A stretch of DNA of 64,000 nucleotides, from positions 3,224,001 to 3,288,000 of the forward strand of contig JAETXT010000011.1 in the NCBI GenBank assembly GCA_019188255.1. Direction: 5' to 3'. The notes below the pieces were generated by a model. That model was not told where the DNA came from. It made no database searches and saw nothing but the letters and a program-made list of their open reading frames with translations. Each line of letters starts with the position of its first letter. Within the stretch, counting starts at the first letter, position 1. Source of the stretch: Verticillium longisporum (Eukaryota > Ascomycota > Sordariomycetes > Glomerellales > Plectosphaerellaceae). Shown one piece after another: positions 34,153 through 45,857 of this stretch. The translations under genes and the position numbers were made by a program.

Positions 34153-37100
34153 GAGGGTTCTCGTCTCGGATGGAGTTGGTAGTGAGGATGGTTTCTGAAT
34201 TGGCTGCATTGGCCATGGTCATGGTCAAGGATCAGAGCATAGCCTTGGGCTCAAGGCTCCCCAAATGAAACTCGTCAAACACAAATCCCGCTCAAGCCGC
34301 GAACAAATTTCCCACCGCAGCCAACGAAAGAAACTTGTCGAAACGTTCTCTTGAAGGCTTTCCCCTTACGAGACCCAACAAAGAACGAAAGAGAAAGATG
34401 AATTGGCACATCCCCCGCGTGATTTCGGTCCCCGCGTGAGAGAAAAGCAAGCAACCGACTGGAATTATGAATTGGGAGGGACCACAAAAAAACACACTTG
34501 CATGAGAGGAGCCGACGGCGACGACACGATTCGGAGAGCGCTTGGGAAGGGGGAGGGTACGGAGTTTCGGACACCGCCAACCTCTCTCTCTTCCTTTCTC
34601 TCCTCTGTCAATGACTTCGGTAATGGGATGGGTTAGACCGGCACTTTTTGTTGTCAGGATGCGTCGCATTTTGCGGCGTTATAAACATGATGATTTCTCG
34701 CGCCCACGCCTTGAACCGAAAGCCCATCACCGCCATCCCCAGTCTTGACCGGACCTGTGCCGACCCTGCCTCCCATGTGCTGTCTTGAACCACCTATTGT
34801 TAATATGTCTGATGTCACTCCATTCCATGTCGCTGGTCCAAGTGGGCGGTATAACGTTACGTATACTAATGGCTCGCATGGTCTGAAGGCATATGCTATA
34901 CCTCTTGCCGTACTGCCGATGCTTTCATGTAAGGCCGGTTCGTCTATCCACGCCGCGGACCGAACTGCCCGAACACCACTCGCTATTGGGTTCAATATGC
35001 TCCATGATGACTTTCGCCGAGGCACCTAGATCTCAGCAGACGTAGCCCACAAGAGTGTGACTCAAGTTTACAGATGAAGCCCATCCCTTGAGGCGATCAC
35101 GCCCGCCCATGTCACAAGTTTGTGATGGAAAACATCCACCATACATTCTCACGATGCACGCTGTGGCATCATGCAGGCTCAAAGCCGCACCCGATAGCAA
35201 CTCTGTTCTCGTCGAAACCTCACTGCAAGCCGATCTGTGCATGGTCTCGGTCGCGTCTTTCTACCTGCTGGTAATTTGAGTGGCGTTGCCACGGCAGACG
35301 ACATTTTTCGGCGTTATTGGAGGTATCACCATGTTAGTCCAAGATATATGAGCTTGGTCGGGGACGTTCTAGCACCATCAAAGAAGCCACCAATACTTTG
35401 CTGACAAGCCACTGATATGAGCTAATGCCAGTTCACATTCAATCTTGCGTCTCGGAGCAGCCTCGAATACTCGGAGGAGGGCAGTAACAATACGCCGGAT
35501 AACCTCCGCGGTCAATGAAGATTACCTTTGCCTGCGGATAAAGGACTGTTTACTAGGCGTAACGTAATCGAACACCTGGTGTCATGCTGTTTTGAAGAGC
35601 CTACAAGATGTGGAGTTGCCGCTCGTGCTTGATACATGTGCGGATGTCCGGCGGTTGAGGTGGCAGACGACACGGTGTTCGTGAAGGTATACATACACAG
35701 TCCAGATCGGACACACGCGATCAACGATGGCAGGCCAGTAGCCTGCAGCTGGCTATTGAATGATGCTATCACTTGTGCTTGTACCTTTGCAAGAAGGCTT
35801 GGTTGATTGTGACCATGTCGTGATACGACATTGAAGCTAAGCCCCCATTTCCGGATGCTATTGGGCTGAGACATTGGTGCTTCAGACATAGAGTGCCAAA
35901 GCTATTGAATGTTGATCACAGTACTTTCTGGCAGCCTTGCTGATGGTGCTGGGTGTCTACGCATGTAACAAGAGTCGATAGACAAGGGCTGAAGGTGATG
36001 CCGGATGTATCGGACATGCGGTGAGGGCGATCGGGGAACGTTCCGGGAATGCCGTGTGTAATTCGATGATTGTTTGACCTGCTGGCATGCGTTCGTTACC
36101 CACAAGTCACGAGCTGGACAACCAACTCATTGTTGATATTAATCACAGTTCCAGCGTCAAGTCAAATTCGATAGCCTTGCTCGGGATTGAGACTCGTGAG
36201 GCCGATACAGACGAAGCTGAAGGTGGCGGGAACTGGGTGCGTCTTGTGGGCGAAGCTACAGGAGGAACTCAAGGGAAGAAACTTCAAGCTAGAGTGCTGG
36301 GCTGTGGCCCAACAAACGAAACCACCCACTCAGAACGAAACAAGCTTATGGAGGACGATCCGACAGGTAAATGCACCACAGTGTCTCCACGCTGCCAAAT
36401 GTTAGGTTGCCGCCATCAGGAAAGGCGCCATCTGGGGTTAGGACCTCTCGCGCTGAAAGAGGCTGCAGCTAACCGGTCAGTATCGCATGCTTTTCTTTAA
36501 TCCTGGTGCAAGTCCGAACGAGCCGGTGACGATGGCAAGCTGTGTCTCGTATGCTGGCAGGCAGGCTGGTATGCCACGACGCAGGCAGGACCAGGGGGCC
36601 TGGTAGCTCGAACCACGATGGCTGGCGCCGATGTTGATGTGCCCCTCACTTGCAGCTCGAGAGGGGAGATTCTCGGCATTCAGTCTGAGAACGTCAAGGT
36701 GTGCAAGCCGTGGGATTCCGCAGAGGCAGAAGCAACCGATGGTGCTCATCCAGGGGAAGCGTCTTTTCGTATTCTCCGCAGCATAGCCCCTCAATTGGCT
36801 CAATCGTCGGTCAACCCGCCGGCCACAAGATCCAGCAAAGTGGCAGTAAGTGGTCGATGATGAGGGCCGTCGTCAGAAGTGCCCCAGTATACGTCAAGAA
36901 GGTCGATCAGTGCAAGATCAGCGCTGTAGGCCCAGGTACCCCCCAGCCCTGGTGTGTAGGGACAACTTCGGGAGTTGGGATTTGCAGAACAGGGCCATCG
37001 ACTACGACGCTGGTAAGGTTCGCACCATGACAATTGAGATGGGTCCGGGCCCAGCGGAGGAAAGAACCTGCCAGTGCCCGACGAGGGGCCGGAACGCGTA

Positions 37101-38245
37101 ATCACAATGCTCTTCAGAACGGTCGACTGGACTGATAACCCATGGGCAGATTGTGAGACGACTCTGCCGTCTTTGAGGTCGGCGCAGCATGGGATGCCCG
37201 ATTTCAGAAGACTTTTGGAGGGGATGGGGCAGGCTAGTCCCATGCAGGCTGGCGTAGCCACTGGCGGCAGGGCACCACGCCGCAGCTTTGCGCGGCCTCA
37301 TCGATGGTTGGTCTCGACCTGGTGAGGTGGTGTGTCGTGTAAGCATTCTTCGTGTCAACTGCCCTGCCTCGCAGCTCATATAGATAGAAACCCGCCACCG
37401 CCGGACTTCGTTTGAACACGACTCCTTTCTTGGCTTGATCCGATTTCTGATCTGCTTTGCCTCACGTGAACTCTCACTATCAGCATCGTGAGATCCCGCC
37501 TCATCAGCAACTCCCACACAATCGGGAAAAAGGACCACAGTCACTCGTTTTGTCCCGCCGCACCGCCTTCAATCGAGTGGTGACCCACCAAGACCGACAG
37601 ACAGCTGTGCTACAGGACCACGAGGGACCAGCCAGTCAGCATCAGCCTTTGCAGTTACGCAGACACTTCCGGCACTTGTGAAGCCAGCCCTTCGGACTCA
37701 TAGTGACTGAGCCGTTATCGTCACCGTCGCTCACTTTAACGACTCGGCCAGCGGCATCAACGGCATTGCCGAACCTTTTGCACAACAGTGTGGTGCTTAA
37801 AACAGGACGACAGAAAGCGCCAAAAGGGTCGACGAGAACAGAAGACGGCTGATTTGCACACATTCCGAGGTTCTAAGAAGCCGGCCAGACGCTGAAACAC
37901 CACGCGGGACGTCAGGAGCTGCTGCAGTGGTGATTCACTGTCAGTACAAGACACATTCCAGACACAGGGACACACCTCAGCAACGCAATTGTGAAGCTAC
38001 GCTTCCGTCGAAGATAAGTCCCGTGCTCAGCCGTTGAGGATCAGTCTCCCCAGACGCCATCAGAGGGGTTCCGGAAGTCGTTGAAACATTTTTTTTTCCG
38101 TACTGGTGGGATACACCCGCTGCCGATCTGCGAACGCAAACCACAAACAACAACCCAGACCACGATTGGCGGGTGACTGCAAACAACAGGCGAAAATTTC
38201 AACGAAAGAAAGCAGCAGGACGACAGAACAAAGTGACTGAACGGA
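34153..38245. other. Long gene-free stretch after eL33
   Basis: About 4.1 kb with only short, mutually overlapping open frames (up to about 180 codons) and no recognisable protein, tRNA or transposon. Composition is mixed, close to 50% GC by eye. It may hold the eL33 3' UTR, non-coding transcripts or a decayed gene. Confidence 0.4.
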
Positions 38246-39653
38246 GTGTGGTCAATTGAGAAGAAAATTTCGACTGTCAACAGAACAAATATCCAAGCGC
38301 AAACGACGAGACAGGGAGCGATATCCTGCAACAGCAACAAGGGCAGCCGAGCATTGTGGAGCGGAAACCCCCCCTTCCTTCGATCACACTTTCATCATCA
38401 TCGTCGGAGAGAAATCGCGACCGACTTTCGGGTTGCTAGCACAACGCGCCAGAAAGACCATCCACTGGAAGACGAAGAACAAGACCAAGACCAACAACCA
38501 AAGCGCGGCCACTTGGACTCCGATCCGCCGCTAGCAGGTACAGGGACCCCCCTGCATGCAGATTTTACGACCTGGTACGTTAGCGGCCTCCACTTCCAGG
38601 CACCTTGGTTCGAACCAGAAGCAATCGCCATCTGTGTCGCAATCGACTTTGGGGCGCGATTGTGCCTGCAATTGCCTACGAGAGCCAGCCGCGCTGCCAC
38701 GTCTGAATCCACATCCTGGGTCCTGAGCCACGAATCCACACCACCCACGGAGCCCAGCAGGAGCAAGGTTCTCAGAAGCCTTGGCACCTTTGTCGGTACC
38801 GGCACGCACATTCTCTCTCGTTGCCTGGCCGCACCTGCCCCCCCCACCACCACCACCACCACCATCCTACCGCTTCCAGCAACAGGCCTCCACCTCCCAA
38901 GCCGCAAAGGTCGAACGAGGTTGACGCTCTCCGGACTCGAGCGCTCTAGGTATCCAGGTACCCAAGTATTCAGGTACCTCAGCAACCCCCCCCCCAAAAG
39001 CCCACCAGCCACCTCAACCGGCACAAGAGAGACACGGGCGCCTTCCCTGATTCTGCGTGCACCTGCGACAAGCAGTTCAGTCCCATACCACACAATTGTC
39101 CATTACCGTCCGTCTCACCTCACCTCGCTTTTTCCCTTCACTTTCACCACCTACATCATCTGCCTGCCCCTCCATCCAAAGCCCACTTCTTCGCGACCCG
39201 CGCATCTCCAACTTCGTCGCGTCCATTCGCTTGCTCTCCCCGTGGCCAGGATCTTTTCTTAAAGTGGACTTGTTCTTCTTTTCCATCCTCTCGAAAAGGA
39301 TTAGACGCACATCTTGCCTGTACGGTACCTACACTACCCACGCAAGCACGATCCTCGCCGACACCCACACCTCCACTTGACGCCCGCGATACGACGCCCG
39401 TCCCTGGCAATCACCCTCGCTAGCCCTGTGTTGGAACCGCCGTTGCGCACCCTGGACCCGGACGATACCCAGTATCGCCTCCTTTCGCCTTTTCGATAGC
39501 AAGTCAGCTACCAATTCCCGATCCAAGCTCCTGCGCCGAGACTTTGACCGGTCCGCTACGACTCCAGTCTTACTCTCCAGCCAAGCACACAGGGATAGTC
39601 CACCACCCCCCGTTTAATCACAAGGAGCACCATCGCTCCCCCTGTCCGAAACC
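38246..39653 (+). other. Probable long 5' leader or promoter of the DUF2406 gene
   Basis: C/A-rich, G-poor on the plus strand, with CACCACC, TTCACTTTCACC and CCCCCCCC tracts, as in fungal leaders. A 338-codon open frame runs through 38246-39262 but its sequence is rich in T, P, S and R without domain structure. AGGTACC-type words occur near 38948-38982. Confidence 0.45.
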
Positions 39654-41198
39654 ATGGCCGACCTGCACCAAGATAGTCGTCATCCCCTTCCGCCGCCTCC
39701 TCCCTCGCACGAACATTACCCTCACCAAGACACCTCCTACGACTACAACCAGCAGCAGCGTCAGCAGACATCGCCCATCTCTCCGCAGCAGCCCGCCTTT
39801 GCTCAGCAGCCACCTCGACAGCCGCAGCAGTACCAGCAGCAGCAGCTACAGCAGCTTCAGCAGCAGATTCGACAGCCGCCCGCTGCCCAAATAGCCCACC
39901 AACAGAAGCCCTCGAAATCTAGGACATTCAGCTTCGGGTCCGGCAAATCGCGACGGAGCTCGACGAGCCACCCAAAGTACGACGACACGCATGAGACATC
40001 GGCAGAGAAAGAATCCCATCGTCTACACAGCAAAGCCGACCCCACCATGGCCATCAGCGAAGCCGAGCCAGGTAAGTCCGATTATGTAGCAGGCCATCCA
40101 TCACCCTTGCTCGATGCTAACTCATCAACAGCGGCCGTCCAGGCAATGACCAAGTCCTCTCTGGCACCTCTTCGTGCCATCCAGCACAGGGATTCCTACG
40201 GCAACGCAATCGGTGAGCCACCCGCCCGGGTCAATCAACCCAAGACAGCAAGCTAACACCACGCCAGCCGACCCCGACCGTTCGAACCCCACGCGCAGCC
40301 GCTGGGAGCGGCCTCTGGATACTATCCGTAGCTTTGAGGCGGCAATTGACGGAGGCTACTCGCGCAAGTCCATGATACGATCAGGTACGTCAGGTCACGG
40401 CACTGTCTTGAATAGATTTCATGTCCTAACTTGCCATGACGTAGACACTGAATCAACCCCGCAAAACGGTCGGCGGAGCAGTTATTATGCTGGCAGTACG
40501 TGTTTCACATGGTCCTGCAAGAGGACGATTTCCATGCTAACACCAATTTAGACAACGGTGCTCGATACCCTCAGGACAGCTACTATGGTGGACGTCCCAA
40601 CTCTGTGCGGCCTGAGAGTACGCACATGGACTACAACAGCCCCAATCGCTCCGGCTATTTCGATGGCTCGCACGGCCAGGGTGGATATGGGCCTGGGCCC
40701 AGCCGTCAGAGGGCACCGAGAATGAACTCTGAACCCATGAACGGCTTTGGCCGTGGCGGGCAACAAGTCTACCCAATCCCCCACAAGGACCGCTCATACG
40801 AAACCGTCACAACAGCAGCAGGCAGCGGTCACTCCGAACAGGCCGGCTACCAGACGGACCCGACAAGCAGTGACAACAGCTCCATTGATCGGGTGTCGCC
40901 TGCAAAGCGTGCGGAGCCGACCAACGACTATGGCATCGGCTTCAACCAACAAGGCTCATATCAGCCTGCCGCCTTTAACAATTATGCTTCGGGCGCGAAC
41001 GGTGCTGGCCCCAGCGGCGCCAACTACCGCCCCGCCCCCATGACAAACTCGAACTCGGCTGTGCCGCCCGCCGCGCCCCAAAAGCTGGGAGGCGGCATGT
41101 TGCGCAAGCAGACCACGCAGCAAAGCACACAATCACGACCAGACGTTGGCGAAAAGAGGAAGAGTTGGTTCTCGCGCCGCTTCAGTAAGGCCAATTAA
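39654..41198 (+). CDS. DUF2406-domain protein, five exons
   Basis: Function is not established. Exons are 39654-40071, 40132-40212, 40268-40384, 40445-40495 and 40552-41198 (437 aa). The N-terminal 80 residues are Pro/Gln-rich with polyQ runs. The conserved core follows: SKSRTFSF, LHSKADPTMAISEAEPAAVQ (about residues 122-143), SLAPLRAIQHRDSYGNAIAD and NPTRSRWERPLDTIRSFEAA. This is the DUF2406 signature. The rest is disordered, rich in G, N, S and Y, and ends with a basic KRKSWFSRRFSKAN tail that could bind membrane or nucleic acid. All four introns are phase 1, short, with good GT/AG ends. It converges with VMA21. The pattern suggests a largely disordered cytoplasmic or cell-cortex protein, but that is inference. 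Confidence 0.85.
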
Positions 41199-41726
41199 GC
41201 TTAGAAGGGCGCGAGCTCTGAGCCGTACGCCAGAGGCCATGAGCTACGGGCCACGGGCCCGTGGGGCCAAGTGGTAATGACTTTTTCTTTGTGGATACCC
41301 TAGTTTCTCTACATATCGAACACGACGAGCTGGGCGCGCGGCTTTTCAGGAGCCGGGGAGTGGGTTGTGAGTACATACACATACGGCTCTGTACGAGTTT
41401 GGAGTTCGGGCGCCTCTCGCTTGGCAGTGAAAGGGGGCAACTTCTCGACATGCGAAAGCATGGTTGGTCGGGGGTTAGTGACGGATGATAATTGACCCTC
41501 TTCGCCTTGTTTCTCGAGTTCGTGTCGCACTGGAGAAATAGTGTAATGGCCTTGAATGTTCGTAACCTGGGGCTAGGTCAATTGAGTCAAAATCGTTTTT
41601 AGATGAGATTCGTGGCTGATTATTTGAACTATTGACAATCAACGTTATAGCACAGAACCACCTTTGATACCGCATTATTCTACAACCGGCTAGCTAAATG
41701 GAGTGAATGAGACAAGAAAAGCCTGC
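41199..41726. other. Convergent 3' region between the DUF2406 gene and VMA21
   Basis: 528 bases holding the two 3' UTRs. No other feature seen. Confidence 0.5.
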
Positions 41727-42123
41727 TCAGCGATCCTTCTTGCCATCTCCCTTTGTTTTCTTCTCGTCCTGCTCCGTCTGATCCTCCTTCATAGCAACAA
41801 CTATGTACGCAATGAGCACCACATTGGCCATGACGGCGGCAAACGCGCCAGCAAAGGTGGAATTTCCTGCCAAGGGAGTCAGATGATCAGTGAAGCAGAC
41901 GGAGAGAAGAGGCGGGCAAGAGCGCACCTTTGAAAACCGTGCTGACTGTGACGAAATAGGAGCCGATGGGGAAAACTATCATGGCGAAGGTGAACCCCAG
42001 GAGCTTCACAATGACGTCGGTGGGGACGGCGGGTGCAATGTTGGACTTTTCAGCCGGAGCGCTGTTAGGCTCATCCTGGTCGAGGATGGTCTTTTCCGTG
42101 GAGATGATACGTCGGGTCGCCAT
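41727..42123 (-). CDS. VMA21: V-ATPase assembly factor Vma21
   Basis: Small ER membrane chaperone needed to assemble the Vo sector of the vacuolar H+-ATPase. Exons 42123-41928 and 41866-41727 with a 61-nt intron give 111 aa. The start MATRRIIS follows a short leader. Two membrane helices are visible: [21 protein letters not shown] (about residues 37-57, shown less its ends) and [20 protein letters not shown] after the conserved FKGNSTFAG. The tail ends KKDR, a dilysine ER-retrieval signal expected for Vma21. It is divergent from the Fun30-like gene across 670 bases. The frame begins upstream of 42123 but has no better start. Confidence 0.95.
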
Positions 42124-42794
42124 TTTGAGTGAGGAGGATAAGCTAACGCGGCGAAGAAACCCGGTTGAAGCGGGTGCGGTGCTGCGAATGAACAAATGGT
42201 TAGTGCGGTTACTAAACGCCGAGAGCAAGTTCTCACATGGTGTTCTGTACAGTCGCACTGCTCAAAATTCCTTGTGTTGTCGGTCAAGGTGGTGGGGTCT
42301 GGGCCAAGGTTGATGGTGAAGATGAAGCTCATGACAGATCATAGAGAGTCCTGAGATGACTGTGCCACCCGCCTCGCACTGTAGACGTCCCGTTAATTGA
42401 AATGACGTGGATCACGTGTTAGCGCGCGCCAGGACCCCCTCCTCTTCGACGCGTCTCTTGCCGTTCTATGTTAGTCCCGGTTCCTGAAATTCTCTTTGCA
42501 CAGCAAGAGCTCCTCCCTGTACGCTCTACCCGCCCTTTCCAAGAACAATAGGCCTTTTGCTTTCGGTCCTTCCTTTGACGACCATCTGAATAGGGTCGAA
42601 GCCCTCCAGTCGATTTATCCCTGATCTTCGCTCTTACCGCACCGCATCGTCTTTGGATAGTTTCTCCAATTCCTCTCAATCTCTTTTTTCCTTTGCATCC
42701 ACATCGTGAGCCGATCACCTCGAAACCTCACTTGGGATCCACACCGATACCACAGATCGAAAACGTTTACAACACACAGCGACATAACTTCACA
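42124..42794. other. Bidirectional promoter between VMA21 and the Fun30-type gene
   Basis: 671 bases between two divergent start codons. It contains ATGACGTGGATCACGTG-like words (about 42402-42418) with a CACGTG core, a possible bHLH/E-box site. The right part is pyrimidine-rich leader. The remodeler frame is open upstream to an ATG at 42693. Confidence 0.5.
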
Positions 42795-45700
42795 ATGGCC
42801 GGCCTAGCAGCTGGTTTCAGCTCTTCGCCTCCTGGCCGGGGCTTCGACGACGACGACGATGACGAGCTGGCCCGCGACACGATTCCCTGCTCACCCTACG
42901 CCACGCAAGCAACCCAGGTGATCAATCGAACATCCCTGCTTCCAAAACACACTGAGGTGCCCTCATCGCCTCTTGCATCCAGCGTCGTCGAGGTCCCCGC
43001 GTCTTCTCCCTTCCAGCCGAAGCCTTCCAAGGCGCCATTTGCGACTCGCCTCGCGCCCGCGGGAACACTCTTTCGGCCTCCTCCCCAACTGCCGCGGGGC
43101 ATTAAACGTCCAGCTGCCGAACCAATCATGATATCGTCCGATGACGAGAAGAGCCCTTCGAGGGGCGACATCCAGCCGACAGCCTTCAAGAAGCGCATGA
43201 CCGCCTTTCATTACGAACCGACGGAAAGGATCGACAAGCTGGAGAAGATGACGGCCTTGACGGAGCAGGTTTCTACCGCAACTGGTCAGAGCTTCCCGTC
43301 TCGCGCTTGTCGTGAGGCTCTCATGGCTTGTCATAATAACGTTTCTGATGCAGTGAATTACCTCTACGAAGGCAAGCACCTGCAGAAGGAAAAGAAGCAC
43401 GGAGCCACCTCGGCGCCGCTGTCTGCCGCCTCGACGAACCCGCTCAAGTCGAAGCCGTTGCTCGCTGCTAAGGGCAACGGTGCCGACTTCTACCAGACGC
43501 CGAACCTCAGCCCTCGAACACCGAGCCCGGCGAAGCAGACGAAGCCTCGACGACGTCTCGTGCAGGGCCGTCGCCCGAACCGATCGCCCTCGCCCCCGAC
43601 GTCACAACCAGTGCAGGAGGCGCGGGAGGTCATCAATGTGGACGATGAAGTGGATGAGATTGCCGAGGACAGGATTGTCATTGCGGATGACAAGGACGAC
43701 GACTATGACAACGAGGATGACCTGATGGAGGCTACCGTCAAGGAGAGCCTCTATGACAAGGCTCTCAACACAATCAACAATAGTTCGATTGACGATCTCT
43801 CGGCCATGACCAACCTCAAGCAGGACGAACTACAAATCATCGACACGAAACGCCCTTTCCACGACATTGACCAGGTCGAGCGGGTCACGGCGACCAAAAA
43901 GTCTAGTGGCCGCAAGTCAAACAAGGCGGCCATTGGCGAACTCCTCGTTGAGGCCATCATGGAGTTCACCAAGGCAGTCAATGCAATCGACACCGTCGTC
44001 GCTGAGTGTGAGAAGAAGGCTGTTAGGGTGAAGAGTGAGATGAGCATGTGGGACATCGACTTTAAAGGCCACGCACGAAGTGGAACAACTTCTCAGACCG
44101 ACAGCGACGACCTTCCCATGACACCCAACAGCTCCAAGGGACAGAAGTACTCGCCGCCACCGATTCCTCGCCAGCCGGCCTTATTGGAAGGACACTGCAC
44201 TATGCGCCCTTTCCAGCTGTACGGCCTCAACTGGATGTCTGTTTTGTACAACAGCGGCTACGGATGCATCCTGGCCGATGAGATGGGCCTGGGCAAGACG
44301 TGCCAGGTCATTTCCCTCATGGCCCACCTTGTCGAGAGTTATGACGAGGAGAAGGTCGAGAAGCGGCCGTGGCCGAATCTGATTGTCGTCCCGCCTTCCA
44401 CGCTGTCCAACTGGGAGGTTGAGTTTGAAAAGTTTGCCCCAGACCTATCCGTCTTGACGTACAAGGGCTCGCAGTCTGATCGCGCCATGATCGCCGAAGA
44501 CATGTTAAGCGCACCCGAGGAGTATCACGTCGTTCTCACGAGCTACACACAGGTCGGCAAGGAGGAAGACATCGACGCCCTCATGGAGCTACGTCCCAAT
44601 GCCGCCATCTTCGACGAGGGTCACAAGATGAAGAACCCCAAGACGAAGATCTACAAAGACCTCATCCGCATCAAGGCGGATTGGCGCATGCTCCTCACGG
44701 GCACGCCTGTGCAGAACAACCTCATGGAGATGCTGTCGCTTCTAAATTTTATTGACCCAAAGATGTTCAAGGGCCACATGGAACACCTGCAATACATGTT
44801 CAGCCAGAAGGTGACGACGAGGGACGTGAACAATGGGGCTTTCCTGTACAGTGAGCGTGTCAGCCGGGCCAGGACGATTCTCGAGCCATTCATCCTGCAG
44901 CGCCGCAAGCAGCAGGTTCTGTCGGACATGCCGAACAAGACGTGCAACGTCGACTACTGCGAGCTGCCGCCCTCGCAGAAGGAGCTGTACGATGAGCTCG
45001 AGACCATGTTCAAGTCGGGGCCCGTGGGCAAGAGCAAGACGGCCAACGTGCGGCAGAACGACGTCAACAACATCTGGATGCAGCTGCGCAAGGCGGCGAT
45101 CCACCCGCAGCTGTTCCGACGGCACTTTGACGACAAGAAGGTGGAGAAGATGGCGGGCGTGCTGATGCGCAAGGTGCCGCAGTCGGAGCTGCAGCAGCCG
45201 AACATGGAGCACCTCATCGGGGAGCTGAAGAACTGCTCGGACTTTGAGCTGCACCTGTGGTGCCGCGACTACAAGTGCCTCAAGGGCTTTGACCTGCCAG
45301 AGGGCTCGTGGATGGAGAGCGGCAAGGTGACCAAGATGCTGGAGCTCATCCACCAGTACCAGGAGAACGGGGACCGCGTGCTCGTGTTCAGCAAGTTCGC
45401 CAAGGTGATTGAGATTCTGCGCGAGGTGCTGCACACGGACGGGATCAAGCACTGCGTGCTCTACGGCGCGACGTCGGTCGAGGAGCGGCAGGGCCTCATC
45501 AACGAGTTTAACGAGAACACGGGCATTCCCGTGTTCCTGCTGACGACGGGGGCGGGCGGCACGGGCATCAACCTGACGTCGGCCAACAAGGTCATCATCT
45601 TTGACCAGTCGGACAATCCGCAGGACGACATTCAGGCGGAGAACCGAGCGCACCGACTGGGCCAGACGCGGGATGTCGAGGTGATCCGGCTGCTGACACG

Positions 45701-45857
45701 GCGGACGATCGAGGAGCTCATCTTCAAGGCGTGCGAGAAGAAGATTGAGCTGGCGAACAAGGTGACGGGGGCGGTGGAGGACCTGGGGAAGAACGCCGAG
45801 ATCAACCTGGAGAAGGAGGTGCGCAGGATGCTGGCGGACCAGCTGACGCCGCCATGA
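42795..45857 (+). CDS. FUN30: Fun30/SMARCAD1-type SNF2 chromatin-remodeling ATPase
   Basis: DNA-dependent ATPase that slides or edits nucleosomes; Fun30/Fft3 relatives act in silencing, heterochromatin upkeep and DNA-end resection. Intronless, 1020 aa from 42795, chosen for its good context (CACAATGG). The first 130 residues are acidic and disordered, with SSP repeats. A CUE/UBA-like ubiquitin-binding helix set (SRACREALMACHNNVSDAVN) lies near residues 175-195, and an acidic stretch near 290-315. The ATPase core has Walker A DEMGLGKT (495-502), Walker B DEGH (607-610) and LTGTPVQNNLMEM. The helicase C lobe has TTGAGGTGINLTSANKVIIF, SDNPQDDIQAENRAHRLGQT and a late RTIEELIFKACEKKIELA. The CUE-like region and the compact insert between lobes favour Fun30 over CHD or Snf2 proper. 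Its last exon-like third is very GC-rich. Confidence 0.9.
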   Translation: MAGLAAGFSSSPPGRGFDDDDDDELARDTIPCSPYATQATQVINRTSLLPKHTEVPSSPLASSVVEVPASSPFQPKPSKAPFATRLAPAGTLFRPPPQLPRGIKRPAAEPIMISSDDEKSPSRGDIQPTAFKKRMTAFHYEPTERIDKLEKMTALTEQVSTATGQSFPSRACREALMACHNNVSDAVNYLYEGKHLQKEKKHGATSAPLSAASTNPLKSKPLLAAKGNGADFYQTPNLSPRTPSPAKQTKPRRRLVQGRRPNRSPSPPTSQPVQEAREVINVDDEVDEIAEDRIVIADDKDDDYDNEDDLMEATVKESLYDKALNTINNSSIDDLSAMTNLKQDELQIIDTKRPFHDIDQVERVTATKKSSGRKSNKAAIGELLVEAIMEFTKAVNAIDTVVAECEKKAVRVKSEMSMWDIDFKGHARSGTTSQTDSDDLPMTPNSSKGQKYSPPPIPRQPALLEGHCTMRPFQLYGLNWMSVLYNSGYGCILADEMGLGKTCQVISLMAHLVESYDEEKVEKRPWPNLIVVPPSTLSNWEVEFEKFAPDLSVLTYKGSQSDRAMIAEDMLSAPEEYHVVLTSYTQVGKEEDIDALMELRPNAAIFDEGHKMKNPKTKIYKDLIRIKADWRMLLTGTPVQNNLMEMLSLLNFIDPKMFKGHMEHLQYMFSQKVTTRDVNNGAFLYSERVSRARTILEPFILQRRKQQVLSDMPNKTCNVDYCELPPSQKELYDELETMFKSGPVGKSKTANVRQNDVNNIWMQLRKAAIHPQLFRRHFDDKKVEKMAGVLMRKVPQSELQQPNMEHLIGELKNCSDFELHLWCRDYKCLKGFDLPEGSWMESGKVTKMLELIHQYQENGDRVLVFSKFAKVIEILREVLHTDGIKHCVLYGATSVEERQGLINEFNENTGIPVFLLTTGAGGTGINLTSANKVIIFDQSDNPQDDIQAENRAHRLGQTRDVEVIRLLTRRTIEELIFKACEKKIELANKVTGAVEDLGKNAEINLEKEVRRMLADQLTPP

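Noticed and set aside
38602..38640. B-box-like GGTTCGAACC as a tRNA gene
   Set aside because: No A-box or acceptor stem at the right distance.
38246..39262. 338-codon plus-strand frame before the DUF2406 gene
   Set aside because: Composition follows the C/A-rich leader, no domain is seen, and other frames over the same bases are also long.
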